31,581 nt of DNA from Porphyromonadaceae bacterium UBA7555 (GTDB lineage Bacteria > Bacteroidota > Bacteroidia > Bacteroidales > Muribaculaceae), in contig DLLT01000057.1 of the NCBI GenBank assembly GCA_002478045.1, positions 1 through 31,581 of the forward strand, read 5' to 3'. The notes under the pieces were generated by a model. The model was not told the DNA's origin. It did no database searches and saw nothing but the letters and a program-made list of their open reading frames with translations. The translations under genes were made by a program, and so were the position numbers. Shown piece by piece: positions 24,514 to 31,581 of this stretch (the stretch's first letter is position 1; each line of letters begins with the position of its first letter).

Positions 24514-27500
24514 TGTCTACTGTGGGTATGGGGTTCTTGGTTTCGGCTGTAGCGGCCGATGGCTTTTGAGTGTCCGTATCGACCGGGGCGTCCTCGGAGG
24601 ACGAATTTGCATCTTTGACGGCATCGGTGTCCGATGTAATATTCGCGGTGTCATCAGCCGCGTCTGCATCTCCTTTAATATCCTTATCTGCGCCGTTCTT
24701 GCCCTTGCGGCGACCGAAGCGGAACATATCGGACAGGCGGCGTATCTTGCGACGATACACAAAACCGACGCCTGTCTGCGTAATCTCGCCCTCAAGTATG
24801 CTCTCGTAGCCGGTGTGTCTGAATATGCGGACGTAGGTGGTATGGGCATTGTTGAGGTAGTACTCTATGGAGATGTCGGAGATGATGTTGCGCGACAGGT
24901 TTTCGTCCGCATCCGCATCGGTGGAGTAGTTGCCGCCGACAGCTATGCGGAAGCGCTCGTCAAACAGCGACTTGGAAATATTATACGAATACCGGGTGGT
25001 CTGCGAAGTACCGGAGCGCGTAGTGCGGTCATACGAGTCGATGCCAAAGCTCAGGTCGATACCCTTGATGGCCTTGGATGCCCACGAATTGAGCTGCGAA
25101 GACAGGAAGGAGTACAGCGGATTGGCGTTAAGTGCCGCATTGGCCTTGGTGCCGGGCCCGGTGTAGGTGTTGTACAGCAGCAGGTTCATAGCCTCATTGG
25201 CACGCTGTTCGGCAGACATTGAGGCCAATTCGTTGGCCACGGTAAGGTCATCATCCGTTGCCAAATCGAAGGCCACGTCCATACGGTCAAGCGTCCCGGT
25301 AACGTCAAGCGAGACATCAAAGTTGATAAGGCGCGAGTTTTGTCCTTCCTGAGTGACATTGGCGCGCAGGCGGTCAACGCCCTTGATATTGAGACGCGGA
25401 TTGAGCATATCGCCGGTGAAGGCTACATAACTTTCTTCATCGAAAGTGAATTTCTTTTCGGACATCAGCGGCGGCGTATAGCGGATATATCCGTCCAAAA
25501 TATTGAGACGTCCCACCATGCGCCCGCTGTTCATGGGGTTCATCGAGAAGGACAACGTCCCTTGTGTGTTAAGTTGCAGGCGGTTTTTGCCATCGGCGCT
25601 CAGGTCTACGCCTATGGTGGTGCCGTTGTTGATATTAAGTGCAAAGTCGGCAAATAGGGCAGTGCCTTTGCTCGGCGCCACCGAGTCGGCACGAGCCATG
25701 GCCGCCGAGTCGTTGAAATTGACAAAATGCACCATATCTTCAACCGATTGGTTCTGTATGGTATTGACGGCGTCGGGCATAATATAGGTGAAGTTGCTGG
25801 GAGCAAGCACACTCAGCGAGCCCGAAGTCTTGAGTATGGACATATCGCCGCGCGCCTTGGCATCTATATTCACAAAAGCCTTGCCGTAGACATCGGCGCC
25901 CTTGACGGCACGCGTACTCTTGACAATCTGCATATTGCGTGCTTTCATAGTCAAGTCCATCGCCGTTCGAGACATATCGCGGACATCGACGGTGCCGTTG
26001 ACGGTCAGCGGATTTTCGTTACATCCGCTGATGGAGAAATTGTTCAGTCGTACGATGCTATTGTTTATGGGTATGGGGGTGTCGCTTATGGCGAAGGTCG
26101 TACCCAGCATATTGACTTTGATGGCAGCCTGGTCAAATTGAAGATTACCATCCAGTTGGGGATGGTCGCTGTCGCCGCTGACGTCCATGCGTCCGTTGAG
26201 CGTTCCGGAGAGTTTGGCCACTCCCGGCAGGAAAGCATTGCACGTGGACAGTGGGAAGTGTATCATCGTCAAGTCCATATTGAAGGGCGAGGTGCGCGTC
26301 GAGTCGTTGAGGGCGCCGGACAGTGTCATAGTCTTTGACCCGTTTATCCAAAGGTCTACGTTGGTGCGTAATAGTCCCGAACGTTGTGTCACCAGGTCAA
26401 AATCGGCACGTATATCGCCCACTTTTTCACGCCCATAGGTAAGCCCGGCAAGTGACAATTGGCCTTCGCCGTTGAGAGCGTTATTGAGACGATTGATGCG
26501 CAAGTCGGCCGAAATATTTCCCTTGACGGGCGGAGCAAAGGGATTGAGCGCAATCCAGTCTTGCAGACGTATGTCGCTGACCTTGACCACGAGGTCTTCA
26601 TCGGCGCCGTGCATGGCATTGTCGTGCTCATGGGCATGCTCGCTGTACAACGCCAGCGAACTTGTGGCGCTGCGCATGTGCAAGTCGGCATCGATATGTT
26701 TTGTGGCATAGTAGTAGCGTATAAAGTTGCCCTCATTGGCCGTCCATTGCTGATAACCGATGGTAGGATTGAGCGGCGTAATGTGCAACGTGGCCGTCGA
26801 ATCGGCGTTGAGTTCAACTTCTCCACCCACGAGGAAGCCGGTTTGGCCTTTGATATTGCGCTGATTGACATTGATACCGAGGCGCCCGGGGCGGAAATAT
26901 CCGGTGAGATCCACGGCAGCCCATGCGTCAAGCGTTCCGGGAAGGTTGCGTATCTTGGCCCCGTAATGGAGGTGATCGCCATGCTGATGTATCTCAAGGC
27001 CCACCGAGTCCAGCCGTGTGTCTCCGGTGAAAAACCCGAGAACATCGCCGTCCAAAGCCATAACAGTGTCGTTGTAAGCACGCAACCGCATATTGTCAAA
27101 GCCCATGTGGCTGTCGGCCAGTACTTGGGTAAGCATATTGTTGTCGCCGGCCTGTACATCAAGCTCGAAGCGCGGCAGTGCTCGCTGCACCTCGGGGATA
27201 TTGATGCGTCGGCGCTTGAATTGGGCGGCAAGTGTCGTCATCAGCGAATCACTGTGCGCCAAGACTTCACGCAACCCGGTGGGTGCGCTGACCAGCGCAA
27301 AGAGGTCGCGGTTGCTGACATTGAGATTGACCGTGGTGTCCGATGCCGCAAGACGTGCACGCACGCGGTCCACTGTCATCTTTCCGGCTTCGTGGGCATA
27401 CACAAAATCGCGCAGGTCCACGGAGGCGTCCATCAGCAACGGATTGGCAGCATCGAAGTTGGCGCTAATGTCGGCATTGATGCTCACCGTAGCCGGAGTG

Positions 27501-29488
27501 TCGCTGGCCTTAAGCGACATCAAGTCGATACGTCGGCCATCGATGGCGGCTATCCAGTTGTAGCGATTCCCTTGTATATTGCCCGAGCCTTCGATAGTGA
27601 AGTCGGCCGTAGGGTTGTGCGAATCGATGCTCAGCACGGCTTGCCCATCTGCGATATGCAGCGTGCCTCCTATGTCCGTCAGGCGGTCGCCGTTGTAGGT
27701 GATTTCTGCCAAATCGAGGTCTATATCCGCCGAGGTCTGCGACGACATTATATCCAAGCCGCGACCCTTGGCATTGATGCCGACCGTGACATCCGAGATG
27801 CCTAATGAGGGCATAAAGGCTTCTATCGGAAAACGGTGGGCATCCAGCTGTATGTCGTATACGTTGCCGCGCCCGTTGAAACTTCCGTCAAGGGCCAATT
27901 CCCCGGTGGCGGTGACGGCCTGCACATAGCCGCTGTATGCGCCGTTGCCGAAATCGATGCCGGCCTTGACATCCATAGGCGGGATGCGCACTCCCGCATC
28001 GGGACCCATAACGAGGCGCAGCCATGGGTCAATATCACCGAGCTTCCCGACAAGATCGATGCTGCCGGTCATACGCTTGGGCGTCAGAACATTGTGCAAG
28101 CTGCCGCCGCCGTCAAGCCTCAATGCCCCGGGGATATGCAGAGACAAATGACCTATATCCGGGGCGTTCATACTTCCGGTGATTTTGGCGGCCAAAGCAA
28201 TACGCGTGCCGGCACGTAAAGGCCGCAGATACGCGTCAAAATCCGGGAACATTCGAGCCAAATCACTGACAGCCAAATCGGAAGGGTCAATATTCACGCT
28301 TACATCCGGTTCGGTGCCTGTACCGAGCATAGCATCAAAGTTCATCGATGTTCCGCCCGAAGTCTTCAAGTCAAAATGTTGCAGCCGCAGCGCGGCGCTG
28401 TCTATAGCCAACGTTCCATCGGCATGCAGCGTTATGCCCGAGCGCTCGCGTCCGCTGATGCACAACGGCACACGCACCTCGGAGGCTCGGTTGTAAAAAT
28501 CCGTTATATCAAGGTTCATTGAGTCCACCTCGATATACCCAAAATCAAGACCGGGTTGTGGCCTTAAGCCGTGTATGGTATACAGCACCTTGCTTTTGTC
28601 GAAATGTATTCCATCGACTTTCACCGTCCACGGCGTAGAGGGCGCGGACACGGTATCGACCTTGGCCGGCAAAGCGGCTATACGCTCCACTGTGGCCTGA
28701 TCGGGCGCTATATACGCCACATCGAGGCCGCTGCCGCCGAAGTCACCGACATCCACTGTCTGTCCGGCAATATCTATGCGAACATCGGAAATCAATCCAC
28801 GGCTTATCACCGTCTGCAAGGTGTCTATCGCCGGAAGCATATTCATGCAATAGGCAAAATCCGACAAAGCCAGATGCCCCACCTCTATGAGCAGGGGCGA
28901 AGGCTTGGACGGCGGCTTGGGTGCAGCCGTATTCACGGGATTGATATACATATCCACCAAACCCCCGGACAAAGCACCGCGCTCAAGGCGTATACGCATA
29001 GTGTCACTCAAGGACACGGACAGCGGCGCGGCATCTATGCGCTCGGCTCTAAGGACTATACACGTCGCACTATCTCGCGACCCCATACGATACATAGCAC
29101 GAGACAACAATGCCTCGCTCACGTCAACTCGTCCGTCAAGCAAAGGCCGAACTCGCACGTCTGCATCCGCCGCTTCGAAACAAATCATAGTGTCGCCGTT
29201 TTGCACCAGCGACATATCGCGCACTTTGACCCGGAGGGGGAATATAAGCCGAGCATCACCCACCTCAAGGTGCATTCCGGGCTGACGATTGACGGCGGTG
29301 ACGGCGGCACGCAGCGCATCGCGCTGCCACCATACCGAATATACGCCTACGACAATACCCGTGACCAGCAACACTATGGACATCAGTACCCATAGCGTCA
29401 CCTTACCTGCCATACGCGTCTTGCTTCGAGCGGGCGCACGCAACGGCCTTGTATCTGTATCGGTCGGCAATGCCGTATTTGGCTTCAT
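24494..29488 (-). CDS. tamB: TamB: translocation and assembly module protein (DUF490, AsmA-like)
   Basis: A 1664-aa protein anchored in the inner membrane by one helix (about residues 29-52, TLWVLMSIVLLVTGIVVGVY). It spans the periplasm with a long repeated beta-rich groove (AsmA/VPS13-like bridge fold, inferred). The C-terminal DUF490/TamB domain (about 1200-1590) shows stretches such as GRMVGRLNILDGYIRYTPP and LSRNIISDISIEYYLNN. After about residue 1595 comes an Asp/Ala/Thr-rich disordered tail of about 70 residues. It heads the operon with tamL, encoded downstream with a 20-bp overlap. The pair is thought to support outer-membrane biogenesis, by protein insertion or phospholipid transport. 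Confidence 0.9.
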   Translation of the reverse strand: MKPNTALPTDTDTRPLRAPARSKTRMAGKVTLWVLMSIVLLVTGIVVGVYSVWWQRDALRAAVTAVNRQPGMHLEVGDARLIFPLRVKVRDMSLVQNGDTMICFEAADADVRVRPLLDGRVDVSEALLSRAMYRMGSRDSATCIVLRAERIDAAPLSVSLSDTMRIRLERGALSGGLVDMYINPVNTAAPKPPSKPSPLLIEVGHLALSDFAYCMNMLPAIDTLQTVISRGLISDVRIDIAGQTVDVGDFGGSGLDVAYIAPDQATVERIAALPAKVDTVSAPSTPWTVKVDGIHFDKSKVLYTIHGLRPQPGLDFGYIEVDSMNLDITDFYNRASEVRVPLCISGRERSGITLHADGTLAIDSAALRLQHFDLKTSGGTSMNFDAMLGTGTEPDVSVNIDPSDLAVSDLARMFPDFDAYLRPLRAGTRIALAAKITGSMNAPDIGHLSLHIPGALRLDGGGSLHNVLTPKRMTGSIDLVGKLGDIDPWLRLVMGPDAGVRIPPMDVKAGIDFGNGAYSGYVQAVTATGELALDGSFNGRGNVYDIQLDAHRFPIEAFMPSLGISDVTVGINAKGRGLDIMSSQTSADIDLDLAEITYNGDRLTDIGGTLHIADGQAVLSIDSHNPTADFTIEGSGNIQGNRYNWIAAIDGRRIDLMSLKASDTPATVSINADISANFDAANPLLMDASVDLRDFVYAHEAGKMTVDRVRARLAASDTTVNLNVSNRDLFALVSAPTGLREVLAHSDSLMTTLAAQFKRRRINIPEVQRALPRFELDVQAGDNNMLTQVLADSHMGFDNMRLRAYNDTVMALDGDVLGFFTGDTRLDSVGLEIHQHGDHLHYGAKIRNLPGTLDAWAAVDLTGYFRPGRLGINVNQRNIKGQTGFLVGGEVELNADSTATLHITPLNPTIGYQQWTANEGNFIRYYYATKHIDADLHMRSATSSLALYSEHAHEHDNAMHGADEDLVVKVSDIRLQDWIALNPFAPPVKGNISADLRINRLNNALNGEGQLSLAGLTYGREKVGDIRADFDLVTQRSGLLRTNVDLWINGSKTMTLSGALNDSTRTSPFNMDLTMIHFPLSTCNAFLPGVAKLSGTLNGRMDVSGDSDHPQLDGNLQFDQAAIKVNMLGTTFAISDTPIPINNSIVRLNNFSISGCNENPLTVNGTVDVRDMSRTAMDLTMKARNMQIVKSTRAVKGADVYGKAFVNIDAKARGDMSILKTSGSLSVLAPSNFTYIMPDAVNTIQNQSVEDMVHFVNFNDSAAMARADSVAPSKGTALFADFALNINNGTTIGVDLSADGKNRLQLNTQGTLSFSMNPMNSGRMVGRLNILDGYIRYTPPLMSEKKFTFDEESYVAFTGDMLNPRLNIKGVDRLRANVTQEGQNSRLINFDVSLDVTGTLDRMDVAFDLATDDDLTVANELASMSAEQRANEAMNLLLYNTYTGPGTKANAALNANPLYSFLSSQLNSWASKAIKGIDLSFGIDSYDRTTRSGTSQTTRYSYNISKSLFDERFRIAVGGNYSTDADADENLSRNIISDISIEYYLNNAHTTYVRIFRHTGYESILEGEITQTGVGFVYRRKIRRLSDMFRFGRRKGKNGADKDIKGDADAADDTANITSDTDAVKDANSSSEDAPVDTDTQKPSAATAETKNPIPTVDNVPHQK

Positions 29489-29560
29489 GTATGCTCAACA
29501 ATTAGGCACGGCATAGTGTTCTCAGTTAGCGGATACACGCACGCACCTTTTATCTTATTG

Positions 29561-29592
29561 CAAAGATATACAAAAACCCAAAGCCGTCAAAA
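29561..29592 (-). promoter_or_regulatory. Promoter of tamB-tamL
   Basis: On the minus strand TTTTG (29592-29588), 19 bp, then TATCTTTG (29568-29561). The start site would be near 29555, about 65 nt ahead of the tamB ATG. Confidence 0.7.
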
Positions 29593-29668
29593 TCGGTCGT
29601 TCCATTATTCGCCTTATCGGACAAAATATCGCGCAGATTGCCAAATTGCACATTGTCAGCAAAAATCA

Positions 29669-29700
29669 TTTGTGCGTAAACAGAAAAAGTCGTACCTTTG
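29669..29700 (+). promoter_or_regulatory. Promoter of rplS
   Basis: TTTG (29669-29672), 20 bp, TACCTTTG (29693-29700): a full consensus, as expected for a highly expressed ribosomal gene. The leader is about 80 nt. Confidence 0.8.
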
Positions 29701-29785
29701 CGACCGATATGCGTAACCGCTGGCGGGACATGGTTGCCCGCGAATGTTGCGTCAGTGCTAACATTTTAATTTTCAGAAAACTAAA

Positions 29786-30142
29786 ATGGATTTAATCAAG
29801 ATTGCCGAAGAGGCTTTTGCCAGTGGCAAGCAACATCCCGAATTCGGTCCCGGCGATACCATCACCGTGGCTTACCGCATCAAAGAAGGTAACAAGGAAC
29901 GTATCCAGCAATACCGCGGTGTGGTTATCAAAATCTCGGGCGAAGGCGCCAAAAAGCGCTTCACCGTACGCAAAATGTCCGACAACATCGGCGTTGAACG
30001 TATCTTCCCCATCGAGTCGCCGTTCATCGACTCCATCGTAGTCAACAAGTATGGCAAAGTTCGCCGCGCCAAACTGTACTATCTGCGTGGTCTCACCGGC
30101 AAAAAGGCTCGTATCAAAGAGCGTCGCGTCAAGAAAGCTTAA
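29786..30142 (+). CDS. rplS: 50S ribosomal protein L19
   Basis: A 118-aa ribosomal protein at the 30S-50S interface. The sequence is typical of L19: FGPGDTITVAYRIKEGNKERIQQYRGVVI (about 24-52), FTVRKMSDNIGVERIFPIESPFIDSI (about 59-84) and the basic tail RRAKLYYLRGLTGKKARIKERR. It is transcribed alone from a strong promoter and followed by a clear hairpin. The usual bacterial neighbours rpsP, rimM and trmD are absent, which is common in Bacteroidetes. Confidence 0.98.
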   Translation: MDLIKIAEEAFASGKQHPEFGPGDTITVAYRIKEGNKERIQQYRGVVIKISGEGAKKRFTVRKMSDNIGVERIFPIESPFIDSIVVNKYGKVRRAKLYYLRGLTGKKARIKERRVKKA

Positions 30143-30173
30143 GACCCGCGCGCTTACGACACAACCAAGACTT

Positions 30174-30209
30174 CAAAGACATTCTGTCAACTCCGACAGA
30201 ATGTCTTTG
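30174..30209 (+). terminator. Hairpin terminator after rplS
   Basis: A perfect 15-bp inverted repeat (CAAAGACATTCTGTC at 30174-30188, GACAGAATGTCTTTG at 30195-30209) with a 6-nt loop, followed by GTGTTTATATA. It lies 32 bp after the rplS stop. Confidence 0.85.
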
Positions 30210-30312
30210 GTGTTTATATATCAGCCTTTTGGGGAAGGCATCATGATAGCGAACTTCTGTAGGGGTCTACTATCTTGCGCCCTCCACCGCTGCTCACCTC
30301 TGAGGCAAAGTT

Positions 30313-30456
30313 TCAGGGTACGGCATTGTCCGCAAAAGTCGCCCATAATATCAGCAGCCCTATGAGCACAGCCACTCCGACCGCGAAACGCAACCCGGAC
30401 CGGCCATTGCGCGAGACCTTGGCTCTACTTCGTTTCAAATTACATTTCCGCCCCAT
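30313..30456 (-). CDS. Possible 47-aa single-helix membrane protein
   Basis: Begins ATG at 30456, preceded by AAGGAT. The product has a strongly basic N-terminus (MGRKCNLKRSRAKVSRNGRSGLR, written here as residues 1-23: nine Arg/Lys), then one hydrophobic helix (about 24-41, FAVGVAVLIGLLILWATF) and a short end. The positive-inside pattern followed by a helix is unlikely to be random in this otherwise empty 600-bp stretch. No family is recognised and no consensus promoter was found. A chance ORF remains possible. Confidence 0.42.
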   Translation of the reverse strand: MGRKCNLKRSRAKVSRNGRSGLRFAVGVAVLIGLLILWATFADNAVP

Positions 30457-30775
30457 ATCCTTCGTTTGTTTTCATTGTCATAAATTTATAGTCACACCGA
30501 AACATCGGCATCGTGCATTGTCCGCCGCTGCCACATCAGTGCCACTACTATCACAACGTCTATCTCCCTGATTTTGTTCGCATATACCTCTTCCTGAACA
30601 CATCCGCCCCACCTTCCACAAATGATTGACCGCCTCGCGAAAAATATTTTATAAAATATTTACATTTCGGGTGAATATTGCTTAAATCTGCAGCGATACT
30701 CTCCGATGCCTTGCTCTGAAACACTCAAGCAGAATGAATAGGAGAGATTAATAATAACCTAATACCTAATTTGTT
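30457..30775. other. Spacer ahead of the secreted-protein genes
   Basis: No gene is visible. An AT-rich inverted repeat (AAATATTTTATAAAATATTT) lies at 30641-30661. A near-consensus -7 box TAAATCTG at 30683-30690 could drive the genes starting at 30776. Confidence 0.4.
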
Positions 30776-31148
30776 ATGAAAAACCACCAGACGACTGAAA
30801 GCGCTGCTGACGGCAGTGGCTTTGGGCGTGTGCTGTGCGTATGCACAGACGGCCATTCCCGGAGGCTTTGTCCTGCCTAACGCGGATCCGGATGCCGACC
30901 CTTACGACTTCCGGATGTCTAAGTCGGATGACGGTATGTCCGTCTCGCTCACTCTAAACCGCATCGACCGCACCGTCACCGACTCTGTCGCCGACATCAA
31001 TAACACAAACCATATGCCGCTTATATCCATTGGCTCTGGAACAAACCAACGCACATTAGACCTCGACAATGTGCCAAACGGATTATGTGTGATTTCCATG
31101 TTAATTAGCGGCGAAGTGGTCTCCACATATAAACTTCTAAAACAATAG
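30776..31148 (+). pseudogene. Small secreted protein with a one-base frameshift just after its ATG
   Basis: The ATG at 30776 is followed by five A residues and runs out of frame. Removing one A gives a 123-aa protein whose first 24 residues are an excellent signal peptide (MKTTRRLKALLTAVALGVCC then AYAQ), continuing into the open frame that reaches the stop at 31146-31148. The mature part is short and polar, and ends NVPNGLCVISMLISGEVVSTYKLLKQ. That ending resembles the beta-strand C-termini of Bacteroidales secreted proteins (GxYxVxVxxxGKxxxxKxxK). No named domain is recognised. The gene could be a true pseudogene, phase-variable at the A-run, started at a non-ATG codon, or a sequencing error. 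Confidence 0.65.
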
Positions 31149-31152
31149 CGCT

Positions 31153-31581
31153 ATGCCAAATAAGACAATAAGGCGGATACAAGCAATATTCGCGGCAATC
31201 TGTTTTTCGATATGTGGTATGGCAAGTGAAATCGTTGATGATTTCTATGGCTTGCCTGTTTACAATGTTGACGGCTTTGTATATGCCTTAAACTTTGAAC
31301 AGAAAGCAACGGGCGATGTCATATACCGATATCCGGGCGCAATATTATTGCCCAACAAGGATAAACAAGTAAAGTACTCCGGGAAAGTAATAATTCCGTC
31401 CAAGATAACCGTTGATGGTAAAGACTACCCGGTGGTGGGCTTTCTATGGCTTTCCGCTTATCGTGAAAACGAAGATAGCGACCTCAAGATAATCCTTCCT
31501 GATGGTATAAAATTCATCGGCGGCTATATTGAGTATCAAAATGGGAAAAGAGAAATAACAGGGGGCAGCGGCGTAGTTCCG
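31153..31581 (+). CDS. BspA-like leucine-rich-repeat surface protein (5' part, runs off the window)
   Basis: Only the first 143 codons are present, and the frame stays open to the last base. The N-terminus is a signal peptide (about 1-23, RIQAIFAAICFSICGMA), so the product is exported. The pattern YSGKVIIPSKITVDGKDYPVVGF followed by KIILPDGIKFIGG matches the start of LRR_5/BspA-type repeats, found in surface or secreted proteins of Bacteroidales that bind host or dietary ligands. It begins 4 bp after the previous stop, so the two genes are likely co-transcribed. The total length and C-terminal sorting domain cannot be seen. Confidence 0.75.
   Translation, partial: MPNKTIRRIQAIFAAICFSICGMASEIVDDFYGLPVYNVDGFVYALNFEQKATGDVIYRYPGAILLPNKDKQVKYSGKVIIPSKITVDGKDYPVVGFLWLSAYRENEDSDLKIILPDGIKFIGGYIEYQNGKREITGGSGVVP

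Noticed and set aside
26459..27805. 448-codon plus-strand open frame opposite tamB
   Set aside because: Antisense to a well-supported gene. The high GC third positions of tamB create long open antisense frames, and other shadows lie at 12306-13154, 28571-29395 and 24299-25222.
30275..30571. 98-codon plus-strand ORF downstream of rplS
   Set aside because: No domain or signal; it is antisense to the more protein-like 47-aa frame.
1..31581. CRISPR array, insertion sequence with transposase, or integrase
   Set aside because: No regularly spaced repeats, transposase or integrase motifs were seen. The only repeats are the ones listed.

Overview
The window looks like a chromosomal segment of a member of the Bacteroidales, most likely Muribaculaceae-like (the family is inference). 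Support comes from repeated Bacteroidetes-type promoters (-7 TAnnTTTG, often with TTTG or TTG about 19-20 bp upstream). The gene content also fits: a TamL lipoprotein/TamB pair, a DUF4831 protein, a DUF4172 Fic protein, a GNAT-nitrilase fusion, a gamma-alpha fused 2-oxoacid:ferredoxin oxidoreductase and the start of a BspA-like leucine-rich-repeat protein. No Shine-Dalgarno rule is evident, as is usual in this phylum.

Layout. 1-2.4 kb (+): a secreted two-lobed aspartyl protease, then prmC and recX, which overlap. 2.4-4.0 kb (-): a small Asp/His-rich protein coupled to an O6-alkylguanine methyltransferase, a TSCPD-domain protein and tRNA-Leu(UAA) with its own promoter and terminator. 4.3-7.9 kb (+): the bifunctional NAD(P)HX repair enzyme, a DUF4831 protein and a reverse-type rubrerythrin. 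7.9-14.2 kb (-): MmcQ/YjbR protein, sugar O-acetyltransferase, fabF, acpP, korB and korA. 14.6-16.3 kb (+): an AspT/YidE-type transporter, facing thioredoxin across a 22-bp-stem terminator. 17.0 kb: tRNA-Arg(UCU), followed by about 1.2 kb of prophage debris (RHH-like protein, N-terminal tape-measure fragment, C-terminal Dam methylase fragment). 18.5-20.0 kb (-): GNAT-nitrilase fusion. 20.4-22.3 kb: a Fic gene with operator-like repeats at its promoter, bracketed by a 71-bp direct repeat that is the 3' end of tamL. 22.2-29.5 kb (-): tamB-tamL. 29.8 kb onward (+): rplS, a possible tiny membrane protein on the other strand, a secreted protein whose signal peptide is put out of frame by one base in an A-run, and the start of a BspA-like surface protein that leaves the window.

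Most genes are housekeeping: translation (prmC, rplS, two tRNAs), DNA repair control (recX, ogt), metabolite repair, lipid synthesis (acpP-fabF), anaerobic carbon metabolism (korAB), peroxide defence (rubrerythrin, thioredoxin) and outer-membrane biogenesis (tamBL). The accessory signals of most interest are the Fic cassette with its flanking tamL repeat and likely self-regulated promoter, the prophage scar beside tRNA-Arg, and the start-proximal frameshift at 30776. I found no complete novel multi-gene system and no CRISPR array.
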